Translations under genes and position numbers: made by a program
IMG/VR virus record: IMGVR_UViG_3300032164_000042
Span: 1-33,354 of that record
Source: a virus
Reading direction: 5' to 3' (one strand)
DNA: 33,354 nt
In this document: in pieces, positions 22,896-30,930 of the stretch
Numbering within the stretch: position 1 is the stretch's first letter
Layout of the letters: every line of letters begins with the position of its first letter
Notes under the pieces: generated by a model
The model's input: the letters and a program-made list of their open reading frames with translations, nothing else
Told to the model about the DNA's origin: nothing
The model's database searches: none

Positions 22896-23801
22896 ATGGG
22901 CCTCTCATCCGTCAGGCTTCTTCGTATCTCGATGATCGTGGCCGGACTCATTCGCATTGCGAAGGGTCAGGCGCGCGTAGAGATACCATATGCCCGCGGG
23001 ACGGATATGTGGAAGCTCGAGAAGTCGGGCAAGTTTCCTGGCGCGTCGAAGGAAGCTGTCGTCGACATCGTCAAAAAGCACGGCGGGAAGCACCCGAAGT
23101 ACGAGGAGGATGGGCTCGTCTTCGACGTCCCGGCCGATAAGGCCGAGTCCGCGCTCGAAGACATCAAGAACCTGTCCGGAATTGACAAGGCGTTCGGCAA
23201 GCTCTTCGACTCCAAGAAGGGTATGCACTGGGAGCGCGACAAGGGCGCGAAGGATAAGCCCGTCACTGTCGACAAGAAAGTCGACCCGAAGCTCGAGAAG
23301 AAGTCGGAGAAGTGGGAGCGCGACCAGGAGAAGAAGCTCGAGAAGAAAGAGAAGGCCAAGAAGCCGGAGAATGACAAACCGGACGAGAAGCCGGAAAGGC
23401 TTTTGCCGGACGATCCCGCTGACGACTGGAACGAGCTTGGAGACGCGTTCGGTGTCCCTCCGCGCGGTCGGCTTAGGAAAACTCCCGAGGACGACCGTCC
23501 GGCGAGACCGTCCAAGAAGCTGATCAAGGACGAAAAGCCTGCGGGAAAGGCTGAACCGAAGCCCGAGAAGCAGGAAGCGCCTAAGGCCGGGGCGCCGAAG
23601 GGGAGCCCTTCCGGAGATTCGCAGAAGCCGGAGTCGTCGGGCCGCCGCCGCCCAGGACCTCCTCCGAAACCAAAGTTCATGAAGTCCCTCGACAGGATGT
23701 CCCAGGTCGTCCAGAACTCTGAAGACCAGTCGGAGATCGTCGAGGCCGTCGAGGACTTTCTGGACGGAATCCGCTACGACAGCTGGCCCGAGACGGGGTG
23801 A
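22896..23801 (+). CDS. Lys/Glu/Pro-rich protein, possible scaffold or internal protein
   Basis: This 301-residue protein has a hydrophobic-basic N-terminus (VRLLRISMIVAGLIRIAKG) that weakly recalls the leader motif. A small alpha-beta domain follows (residues about 40-100, KEAVVDIVKKHGGKHPKYEE and DKAESALEDIKNL). Next comes a long, highly charged disordered region dominated by KxEKKxEK and Pro (about 110-260), and then a C-terminal helix (EIVEAVEDFLDGIRY). An internal ATG at 22932 is an alternative start. Position just upstream of the tube gene suggests an assembly role; the composition would suit a scaffold or DNA-binding protein, by inference only. Confidence 0.6.
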   Translation: MGLSSVRLLRISMIVAGLIRIAKGQARVEIPYARGTDMWKLEKSGKFPGASKEAVVDIVKKHGGKHPKYEEDGLVFDVPADKAESALEDIKNLSGIDKAFGKLFDSKKGMHWERDKGAKDKPVTVDKKVDPKLEKKSEKWERDQEKKLEKKEKAKKPENDKPDEKPERLLPDDPADDWNELGDAFGVPPRGRLRKTPEDDRPARPSKKLIKDEKPAGKAEPKPEKQEAPKAGAPKGSPSGDSQKPESSGRRRPGPPPKPKFMKSLDRMSQVVQNSEDQSEIVEAVEDFLDGIRYDSWPETG

Positions 23802-23815
23802 CCGCACCCACGCCG

Positions 23816-23834
23816 TTGAGTCATTTATTGAGTC
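23816..23834 (+). promoter_or_regulatory. direct repeat TTGAGTC upstream of the tube gene
   Basis: TTGAGTC occurs at 23816-23822 and 23828-23834 within an AT-rich 53-base gap, unusual for this GC-rich region. It may be part of a late promoter or activator site for the highly expressed tube protein. A GTGAGGG ribosome-binding site follows before ATG 23855. Confidence 0.35.
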
Positions 23835-23854
23835 TTTGATGTGAGGGACTAGAT

Positions 23855-24529
23855 ATGGCACGAGACGCAGATGTTGGCCAGATCTACCGCAAGGGCTCAT
23901 CGCCCAACACGAGAATCGCGATCTCCCAGAAGAACCGCGTCTTCTCGAAGCCCTTCGGCACCGGTGCCCCCACCGAGAAGCAGATCGGCGTCCTGTCGAC
24001 TTTCGACCAGTCCGAGAGCCGCGCGGTCGACCCCGTGCGTGCGGTCGGGTTTGGCGACCGCGTCGTCGAGCTCGTCCCCGGCGTCACGGAGCCCATGGCC
24101 CTGACGCTCAACCGGACGCTCATGTACACGGCCGGCATCATCCAGGAGCTCGGCTATAAGGGCGGCATCGACGGCCTCGTCCGTTCGCTCCGCCAGCACA
24201 AGTGGCCGTTCGACATCCGCTCCGAGCTGGTCTTCTCCGAGCTGGTCACGGCCCGCGACGCCGCCGCTATCTCCATCAAGCGCACGGGCACCGACGACCC
24301 GAACTTCGCCATGGTGACGTTCTTCGAGGCCTGCTGGATCAACTCCTACAGCGTCTCGTTCCCGTCCGACTCGGCCATCGTCATGGAGGACTGCGCCGCT
24401 ACGGCCACCGACGTGACCGACGGCTTCAGCCTCTACGGCAACTCCGAGGACACGTACGGCGACCTTCTGAACTCGGGCAACAACCCGATCCTCAAGCCCG
24501 GCTCCGGCTCGCGCATCTTCGCCGTCTGA
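23855..24529 (+). CDS. tail tube protein
   Basis: The 224-residue protein has the size and pattern of myovirus tail tube subunits. There is a disordered start, then strands in the region GDRVVELVPGVTEPMALTLNRTL, a helix (DGLVRSLRQHKWPFDIRSEL), and paired strands (AAISIKRTG, ACWINSYSVSFPSDSAIVMED) with a closing segment. It sits directly before the chaperone and tape measure genes, the normal place for a tube gene. A strong stem-loop follows its stop. It is unusual that the sheath gene is about 9.7 kb upstream and not adjacent. The assignment rests on pattern and order. Confidence 0.75.
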   Translation: MARDADVGQIYRKGSSPNTRIAISQKNRVFSKPFGTGAPTEKQIGVLSTFDQSESRAVDPVRAVGFGDRVVELVPGVTEPMALTLNRTLMYTAGIIQELGYKGGIDGLVRSLRQHKWPFDIRSELVFSELVTARDAAAISIKRTGTDDPNFAMVTFFEACWINSYSVSFPSDSAIVMEDCAATATDVTDGFSLYGNSEDTYGDLLNSGNNPILKPGSGSRIFAV

Positions 24530-24578
24530 CCAGGTCCCTGACACCCTCACGGCCGGGTTCCCTTAGGGACCTGGCCGT
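24530..24578 (+). terminator. 10-bp stem-loop with competing stem after the tube gene
   Basis: CCAGGTCCCT (24530-24539) pairs perfectly with AGGGACCTGG (24565-24574) around a 25-base loop, starting at the base after the tube stop codon. Within the loop ACGGCC (24549-24554) pairs with GGCCGT (24573-24578), which shares two bases with the first stem, so the two cannot both be complete. No U-tract follows. It could act as an attenuator or as a 3' stabiliser that raises tube over chaperone expression. Confidence 0.6.
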
Positions 24579-24595
24579 ATTGGTATCGTGTCCCC

Positions 24596-25510
24596 ATGGA
24601 CGCCGACTTCATATCCGAGCTCGACAGCGCTATAACATCGCTCGGCACCGACAAGGTGTGGGAGCGGACCGTCGGTGGGATAAAGTTCCTGCTGTCCCCG
24701 GTCTCCTATGAGGCCCAGGGAAAGATAAACGAGGCTATGGTGAGTCAGGAGGCCGGCTCCAACTCCCTCAACGAGGCCAAGCGCATCACCTTGGCATACG
24801 CTATCGTCGGCGTCGGCAAGCACGACCTTCGCGAATACCGCAACTCCGGTCCGAGCTTCCCCGCGACAAACCGTGATGGGAAGAAGGTGTCGGTCACTCT
24901 CGACAAGTACATATACGAGAAGAGCCAAAAGTGGGGCGGCCAGCTCGTGGATGACCTTTTCAGTGTCTACGCTGACCTCATGGAGTCGTTCCAGAAGGAA
25001 AACCTTCAGGAGATCCGCTTCGAGAATTCGAAAAGCCCTGTGGAGGAGATGGTCGAGCTCATGGCGCGAGTCGCCGAGATTCGAGATCAGCTTCACTTGC
25101 CGCAGCTCGTGGACCCCGAAGAGGATGACTCGAAGCCGAAGGCGAGAGTTCCGGATCCGAACGAAGGAGAGGAGCAGTCGGCGGTCGGTCCTGACTTCGA
25201 TCCCTTCAAGGCTGTCGCCCATGGGGAGCCGGCGAGGAGAGTCGTGCGCTCTGTTTCCGTCCCCGTCCCGGACTCTCCCCCGCCCCCGCCCCCGCCCCCG
25301 CCCCCGCAATCAGATCCCTCTCCGGTCGATCTCGACATCGTTCCGACCGCCCCGACCGCCAGCTCTCCGCAGACACCTCACGTCCCGCGCTTTGTCTCCG
25401 GGGAGGTGATAGAAGAGCGCGGGGAAACCCGGCCTCCGGTTCAGCCGCCCGCCATTGACCGGCCGCCCGCCACGAGCATCAACCCAAGGTTCGCCCGGCC
25501 CTCCAGGTGA
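24596..25510 (+). CDS. probable tail assembly chaperone
   Basis: This 304-residue protein lies between tube and tape measure, where tail assembly chaperones are found. Residues 1-170 are mainly helical (DADFISELDSAITSLGTD, FLLSPVSYEAQGKINEAM, NEAKRITLAYAIVGVGKHD) and resemble chaperone domains in layout. Residues about 170-304 are acidic and then Pro-rich, with ten consecutive prolines encoded by five CCCCCG units. Its stop overlaps the start region of the next gene. Many phages join two such genes by frameshifting; no obvious slippery site is seen here. Confidence 0.6.
   Translation: MDADFISELDSAITSLGTDKVWERTVGGIKFLLSPVSYEAQGKINEAMVSQEAGSNSLNEAKRITLAYAIVGVGKHDLREYRNSGPSFPATNRDGKKVSVTLDKYIYEKSQKWGGQLVDDLFSVYADLMESFQKENLQEIRFENSKSPVEEMVELMARVAEIRDQLHLPQLVDPEEDDSKPKARVPDPNEGEEQSAVGPDFDPFKAVAHGEPARRVVRSVSVPVPDSPPPPPPPPPPQSDPSPVDLDIVPTAPTASSPQTPHVPRFVSGEVIEERGETRPPVQPPAIDRPPATSINPRFARPSR
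25277..25306 (+). repeat. CCCCCG hexanucleotide microsatellite
   Basis: Five perfect CCCCCG units encode ten prolines. The opposite strand has five GGGGG runs and is a strong G-quadruplex candidate. Copy number may vary by slippage while keeping the frame. A polyproline run like this would slow ribosomes without EF-P. Confidence 0.9.
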
Positions 25511-25512
25511 CC

Positions 25513-26685
25513 ATGTCGACGGAGAAGCCGCAGCCGAGCGCCCGGCGTCGCGTCGAGATCCGTGTCCCGGAGACATACAAGAAGATCGACGAGACCGTCT
25601 GGGAGGAGCTTGAAAAGTACCTCTTTTGCGGTTTCCTGACGAGCGTTTCGACGGTCGTCGGTCAGCCTTTCGTGTTCAAGTCCATGAACCATAACGAGCT
25701 CCGCCTCGTCGAGTTCATGAAGCCTGGTCGGGCTTCTGTCCCGGAAGCCCGCTCGTTCTTTCGGACGGCCTTCATCGCCCATTCCATCTTCTTCGTGAAC
25801 GGTCAGAACGCGCTCTTCGACAGACCCCGCCACATCGGAAGGCTTGTCAAGACTGTGTCGAAGATCCCCGCCCCTGTCCAGGAGAAGATCCTATCCAGCC
25901 TCTCGTCCCTGAACGAGCGGGCTTCCAACCTATATCCTCTCGTCGAGATATACGTCTACGAGAACCGTTCTCGCTTCAAGTGGCTGCACACCAAAGGCTC
26001 CCCCATCCACTCTGGTCTTCACACCGGTATCCCGGGAACAGACGAGCTTGGCATGAACCTGTGCCAGCAGACCTGGACTTCCTTGTCCCGCATGATCGAG
26101 AACCGTGAGGAGATGGAGAGGGACTGGTCGAACGCCAAGTTCATAGGTGGGTGCTTCGCCGGAAAGGGCGTGAAGGCCATCGAAGAACGCGACCGTGGAC
26201 GTCTCGAGACGGAGCGTGTCGAGAGGGAGGAGCTTAAGCTCAAAGTCCTCTTCCGTTATCTGAATCGCGGAACGGACAACAAAGAACCGGAGGAGACCAT
26301 CACCCTTCCGGACGGACGGAAGGCGTCCGTCGCTAAGAAGTTCAAAGCGGAGAGCGCTGAGGAGCTGGCTGAGGAGCTGTCCGCGGCCCTTTCAGGCGAG
26401 AAGGACTATCACGACCTCGTGATCGAGCGAAAGCGCGCGGAGTACCAGGAGAGGGCCAAGACGATAGAGCTTCAGAAGAACTCCTACCTTCGGCGCCCTG
26501 AGATGGAAGCGAGAGGGCCGTCGATCGGAGGGGGTGGTTCGAGGATACTCGGGGGACGCGCTGCTGCGGACGCCTACATGAAGCGCATGGATGCCCTTCG
26601 CCTTGACCAGGCAGAGTCCGCCCAGCGTCAGATGGTCGAGGGCGCTAAACAGAGTTCCGATGAGGGGGAGGATGGTGGGGCTTAG
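25513..26685 (+). CDS. probable second tail assembly protein
   Basis: From ATG 25513 (a GTG at 25507 is an alternative) this 390-residue protein is mixed at first: WEELEKYLFCGFLTSVSTVV, FVFKSMNHNELRLVEFM, and a hydrophobic helix around AFIAHSIFFVNGQNALF. The last third is a long charged helix region (RGRLETERVEREELKLKVLF) ending in a Gly-rich tail. It lies between the chaperone candidate and the tape measure gene and overlaps neither. A chaperone that binds tape measure protein, or a minor tail protein, is likely by position. No enzyme motif is visible. Confidence 0.55.
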   Translation: MSTEKPQPSARRRVEIRVPETYKKIDETVWEELEKYLFCGFLTSVSTVVGQPFVFKSMNHNELRLVEFMKPGRASVPEARSFFRTAFIAHSIFFVNGQNALFDRPRHIGRLVKTVSKIPAPVQEKILSSLSSLNERASNLYPLVEIYVYENRSRFKWLHTKGSPIHSGLHTGIPGTDELGMNLCQQTWTSLSRMIENREEMERDWSNAKFIGGCFAGKGVKAIEERDRGRLETERVEREELKLKVLFRYLNRGTDNKEPEETITLPDGRKASVAKKFKAESAEELAEELSAALSGEKDYHDLVIERKRAEYQERAKTIELQKNSYLRRPEMEARGPSIGGGGSRILGGRAAADAYMKRMDALRLDQAESAQRQMVEGAKQSSDEGEDGGA

Positions 26686-26697
26686 CCCTGAGGTGTC

Positions 26698-29600
26698 ATG
26701 GCCAAAGAGAACATAAGCATCAAGACCATGATCACGCCGGTCCTCGACCAGCGTGCGACGACCAACGTTATACGGGACCTGGAGAAGATCGCCAAGAAGG
26801 GCAGCGCGGTCAACTTCACGAAGACGATCAAGCAGGCCAACCTCAACGTCAAGGCCATAAACGAGATCTCGAAGGCCGCGGAGGCCTTCTCGAAGAACCT
26901 TAGCTCGGCCGCCAACGCGTCCCTCGGCAAGCTGAAGGAGCTCGGCAAGAAGCTCTCTGAGGCGAAGCAGGAGGCCAAGGCCCTCGAGAGCGCTTACGCG
27001 GCGGAGTCTGACGACACCAAGAAGGGGGACATTCAGAAGAAGCTCTCGGACCTCTCGTCCGTCATGGGCGACCTGAACAAGCAGATCAACGCCCAGAAGG
27101 GGACGCTGAAAAGCTACACGTCCGAGATAAAGCGCGCGTCGGTCGCACAGAAGAAGGGCATCGACAAGCTCAACGAGATGGCGTCCTTCAGCGGGAAGGA
27201 CATGTTCAAGGGCGTCGGAGATGGGCTCATCAGGGCCGTCTCCGGGGACATTAAGGGCGGTCTGGCCGGGATGCTCTCCTCCATCTCCAAGGGCGCGGCC
27301 GGGAAGACGGCCCGCGGGGTTCAGGAGAAGGGTGACGCTGCAGGCGGTGCCAAGGGCGCCGAGAAGATGGCAGGCGCCGGGGAGATGATGGGGAAGGCCG
27401 CCACGGGCCTATCGATGGCCGTCGCCGGCCTCGCCGCCCTTGCGAAGTTCATCAACAAGGCCTCCGGGGCGATGGCCGACCTCAACAAGAAGATGCTTGA
27501 GGGGACGGGGTTTGCCAAGGATATTGGCGTTTCCGGCGCCGACTACGCCAAGTCCCTGAAGAACATGCGCGAGGCGGCGATGGACGCCCACGGCGCCCTT
27601 ATCAAGTTCGGCGGAAGCTCCGAGACCGCTATGGCCGCCGCCGGGGCGTTCGCCCGGGAGTCCACCGGCTCAATCGTCCAGGCCGAGGCGATGATCAAGG
27701 ACATGGGCGGCAAGGACCTCCAGCAGGGGATGTTCGAGCTCGCCAAGAACGCCCAGGTCTACGGGAAGGCCCTCGGAATGGAGGCCACCGAGGTGGCCGG
27801 CTTCATGGGCCAGATGGTGAGCGAGATAGGCATCTCGCACCAGAACGTGTCGAAGGTGATGGCGGACGTGGTGAAGCAGGCCTCCCAGGCCGGCATTCCG
27901 GTGAACAAGTTCATGGCGATCTTCAAGGACGCCATTCCAGAGCTCGACATGTTCACCAATCGCATTGAGGAGGTGACGGGCGTCGTCAAGATGATGAGCA
28001 AGACGATGGACCCCCGGCAGCTCAAGGACTTCATGAAGGCCTTCGGGAAGGGCTTCGACCAGATGGACTTCAAGCAGCGCTTGAAGATGGTCCTGGTCGT
28101 CGGCCCCGGCAAGATGGGCAAGATCATGGAGAAGGACTTTGCTCGCTCTACGGAGTCCATGGCGGGCCAGCTTGGCGACCTTGGTGACGAGTTCAAGCAG
28201 GCCATGTCCGGCAAGGGGCCCACGAAGGATATAACGAAGGACATAGCCGCGATCTCCGCTAAGGCGGCGGCTGCCGGAATCGATCCGACGAAGATCTCTG
28301 CGATGCAGGACCTTGCGCGAAGTAAAAAACTCGGGGCGTCCGGAGACCCTCTCAAGATGGCCACGGGCATGAAGGGCATGGGTATGCTCGGCCGCATGGA
28401 GGCCTTGGAAGCCCACGCTGGTGCTTTTACCGGTGGGGATCTTACAGGCCTCGGCGAGCATGTCGCGAAGCAGCTCGGAATATCGGAGCAGGAGCTGAAG
28501 GCCATCCAAAAGCTCAAGGACAACATGGCGGTGAACACCGCCTCCGTCAGGAAGACGGGCCGCACGTCGAGCGTGTCCATAAACACCAACCTGAAGAAGA
28601 TCTTGAAGCAGGAGGGCAAGCTCAAGGACGACTCGGACGAGACGTTCGAGAGCACCATGAAGGGCCTGACCGACGGCGACATTCAGGAGAAGATCAAGCT
28701 CGCATCCACAATGCAGATGGCGGAGGACAAGGAGAACGCCCAGAGTGCGGACGAGATCGCTCAACAGCAGGTCATTGCGACGACTTCGCTTGGTGACAAG
28801 ATGGAGAACGTTCTCGCCTTCCTGCTCGAGAAGATCTATTACGCGATGGACTCGGTCCTGTCGGAGCTCAACGGGATCTTCTCGTGGATGAGTGGTGGTG
28901 AGGCGGAGAAGAAGTCTGTCGCCGCCATCAACGCGATGCGCGACGACGCCAAGAAGTCCTTCGCCGGGAACGACGCCGCGTACGCCAAGTTTTCAGGCGA
29001 TATGGACGCTGTCCAGCGTGCAGTCGCGTCGGGTAAGGACTCCAAGGACCTTGCTAATCAGTTTGGTGACAAGCTCATGGGCCTCGGGTTCGGGAAGGTC
29101 ACCGACGCGAAGACCGGTGAAAGGCACTGGGACTGGGAAAAGGAGACTAAGGTGCGCGGTCAGATGGCGACGGCCGGTCTTAGCCGTGAGGACATCGACA
29201 AGTTCGTCAATTCATATAAGGAAGGCAAAATTGTAGAGACGGACAAGCTGCTCAAAGGTATGGACACCGACAAAATGGTGAAGCTACTTGGTGAGCTTAG
29301 CAAGGATCAGGCTACTGACGCGAAGGGCCTCGGTCGCGGGACGGCCGCAAATGAGGCCGGCGTTCTGCATGCGAAGCAGCGGACGGGAGGGACTGATCTC
29401 GACAAGAGGACGGCCGACCTCTACGGCAAGGGAGTCGGCGACGCCGCCGCCGCGAAGATTGCGCAGGAGACAGGTCAGCCCGCCCCTCCGAAGTCTGGAG
29501 CCGCCGTGCCGAAGCCCGGAGATCCAGGGTTTATCGGACCTCCTGCGCCTCCGAAAGCCGGACTCACTCCCGAGCAGGTCGCTGCGATAAAGAAGGTCGC

Positions 29601-30261
29601 TGCCGACGCGGCTGCCGGGCCGGCAGCTACCATCGGCGCTCCCGCCGCGGGCCCGGGCCCGGGCCCGGGCCCAAAGCCTGCCGACCTGAAGCGCGCCCAC
29701 GTTGCTGCCCAGGCTTCTACGAAGATTCAAGAAGAGCATGCGAAGACTGCCGACGCGGCTCTTTCCCAGGATGAGGACATCTACAGGGGCATAAACGACA
29801 CGCTTTCGCTCTTCAAGAAGGGCATTAAGTATGAACAAAGCTGGCTGACCACGAAATACTCGAACGTCCTGAAGGATGCCACCTTGGAATCGTTCCGTAC
29901 GGCCCTCTTCGAATTCGCCATGCTCACTGAATGGGACAAAGTCAGTCAATGGGGTAAGGACCTTGGGGAAAAGAACATGAAGCCTTCGTCCGGATCTGAT
30001 TTTTTGAAACAGACCGGGAAATGGGCCCAGGAAGTCTCTCCAGCCAAGTACGGGTTTGCGACTGGTGGATCGGTCGACTATGACCAGATGGCTAGGGTCC
30101 ACAAGGGCGAGATGGTCGTCCCGAAGGGCGGCATGCTCGTCAAGGGGGGCGAGGGCAGCGGTGGGAAGATCGTGAACGTGAACGCCACTATCAACGTCCA
30201 GACCGACGCGGATCCGAAGCAGATTGCGGCGGCCGTCCACGAGCTCTACAGGGCGCACTGA
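26698..30261 (+). CDS. tape measure protein
   Basis: This 1187-residue protein is the tape measure. It is long, mostly helical and rich in Ala, Lys and Gly, with coiled-coil-like N-terminal segments (KLKELGKKLSEAKQEAKALE) and a hydrophobic stretch near residue 237 (LSMAVAGLAALAKFI). A Pro/Gly linker (about 930-1010) precedes the end. The C-terminal block FATGGSVDYDQMARVHKGE then MVVPKGGMLVKGG is typical of tape measure tails. At about 0.15 nm per helical residue it would specify a tail of roughly 180 nm, an estimate only. No lysozyme or peptidase motif is seen in it. GAGGTG precedes the ATG; the stop overlaps the next start. Confidence 0.9.
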   Translation: MAKENISIKTMITPVLDQRATTNVIRDLEKIAKKGSAVNFTKTIKQANLNVKAINEISKAAEAFSKNLSSAANASLGKLKELGKKLSEAKQEAKALESAYAAESDDTKKGDIQKKLSDLSSVMGDLNKQINAQKGTLKSYTSEIKRASVAQKKGIDKLNEMASFSGKDMFKGVGDGLIRAVSGDIKGGLAGMLSSISKGAAGKTARGVQEKGDAAGGAKGAEKMAGAGEMMGKAATGLSMAVAGLAALAKFINKASGAMADLNKKMLEGTGFAKDIGVSGADYAKSLKNMREAAMDAHGALIKFGGSSETAMAAAGAFARESTGSIVQAEAMIKDMGGKDLQQGMFELAKNAQVYGKALGMEATEVAGFMGQMVSEIGISHQNVSKVMADVVKQASQAGIPVNKFMAIFKDAIPELDMFTNRIEEVTGVVKMMSKTMDPRQLKDFMKAFGKGFDQMDFKQRLKMVLVVGPGKMGKIMEKDFARSTESMAGQLGDLGDEFKQAMSGKGPTKDITKDIAAISAKAAAAGIDPTKISAMQDLARSKKLGASGDPLKMATGMKGMGMLGRMEALEAHAGAFTGGDLTGLGEHVAKQLGISEQELKAIQKLKDNMAVNTASVRKTGRTSSVSINTNLKKILKQEGKLKDDSDETFESTMKGLTDGDIQEKIKLASTMQMAEDKENAQSADEIAQQQVIATTSLGDKMENVLAFLLEKIYYAMDSVLSELNGIFSWMSGGEAEKKSVAAINAMRDDAKKSFAGNDAAYAKFSGDMDAVQRAVASGKDSKDLANQFGDKLMGLGFGKVTDAKTGERHWDWEKETKVRGQMATAGLSREDIDKFVNSYKEGKIVETDKLLKGMDTDKMVKLLGELSKDQATDAKGLGRGTAANEAGVLHAKQRTGGTDLDKRTADLYGKGVGDAAAAKIAQETGQPAPPKSGAAVPKPGDPGFIGPPAPPKAGLTPEQVAAIKKVAADAAAGPAATIGAPAAGPGPGPGPKPADLKRAHVAAQASTKIQEEHAKTADAALSQDEDIYRGINDTLSLFKKGIKYEQSWLTTKYSNVLKDATLESFRTALFEFAMLTEWDKVSQWGKDLGEKNMKPSSGSDFLKQTGKWAQEVSPAKYGFATGGSVDYDQMARVHKGEMVVPKGGMLVKGGEGSGGKIVNVNATINVQTDADPKQIAAAVHELYRAH
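29649..29672 (+). repeat. GGGCCC hexanucleotide microsatellite
   Basis: Four perfect GGGCCC units, each self-complementary, encode a Gly-Pro linker in the tape measure protein. It may vary by slippage and can form hairpins on either strand. Confidence 0.85.
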
Positions 30262-30929
30262 TGGCTCAGATACGGGCGATTCCGAATCCGAGGGTCGAGA
30301 ACGGGTATAACTACGAGGCCCGCCGCGGCCGGCCCATGCTTTTCCAGGTCATGCGGCCGGACTCCATGCAGCCTCTATATACGACGTTCCTCGCCCTACA
30401 CGTGAACCCCCGCTCTATCGACGAAAAGATGGCGAAGTCCAAGAACGTCGTCATGACCTACGGGGGCTGGGTGGAGTTCGTCTGGCCGGACGAGCTCGGA
30501 AGCCTCTCCTGTGAGTCCTCCACGGGTGCCTTCTTCTCTGCCGAGTCCGGTCTGACCGCCGGGAACGAGCGCAAGGCCCGCGGCTCAAGCGGGACCCAGA
30601 CTGGAGGTAAGAACCCCGGCAGGCGCGGAACCATGGCGTGGGAGCGGAAAGAGGACTTTCTGGAACTCTTTCGCATGAACGGCTGCGTTTTCAACTCGGT
30701 CGGTCAGCCCGTCATCCGCGGCCGTATCATGTGCATATATGACCGCGGCATCTTCCTGGGCCATTTCACGACCTTTGAAGAGAACGAGGACGACTCCCAC
30801 CCCTTCTCGTTCGAGCTGTCATGGGAGTTCAAAATAGAGAGCGTCATCTATCGGATTCCGGACACAGCTAGCGATTCCGGCCCGGAAGGTTTCTTCACCA
30901 AGCCGAACAAACCGTCGGAGGGTCGTTGA
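30261..30929 (+). CDS. baseplate-associated protein
   Basis: The 222-residue protein follows the tape measure gene with a TGATG overlap. Residues about 38-100 (TFLALHVNPRSIDEKM, VMTYGGWVEFVWPDELGSL, STGAFF) and about 126-199 (KEDFLELFRMNGCVF, IMCIYDRGIFLGHFTTFEE, FSFELSWEFKIESVIYRIP) form a domain also present at the C-terminus of the next protein. This pattern is common in proteins that link the tape measure and baseplate hub in large phages. The precise role is unknown. Confidence 0.65.
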   Translation: MAQIRAIPNPRVENGYNYEARRGRPMLFQVMRPDSMQPLYTTFLALHVNPRSIDEKMAKSKNVVMTYGGWVEFVWPDELGSLSCESSTGAFFSAESGLTAGNERKARGSSGTQTGGKNPGRRGTMAWERKEDFLELFRMNGCVFNSVGQPVIRGRIMCIYDRGIFLGHFTTFEENEDDSHPFSFELSWEFKIESVIYRIPDTASDSGPEGFFTKPNKPSEGR

Positions 30930-30930
30930 A

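Noticed and set aside
25459-25513. Programmed frameshift joining the two tail assembly genes, as in lambda G/GT
   Set aside because: The second frame is open for only about 50 bases before its own start, no X-XXY-YYZ heptamer is evident, and a usable start codon exists. It remains possible and could be tested by peptide mass spectrometry.
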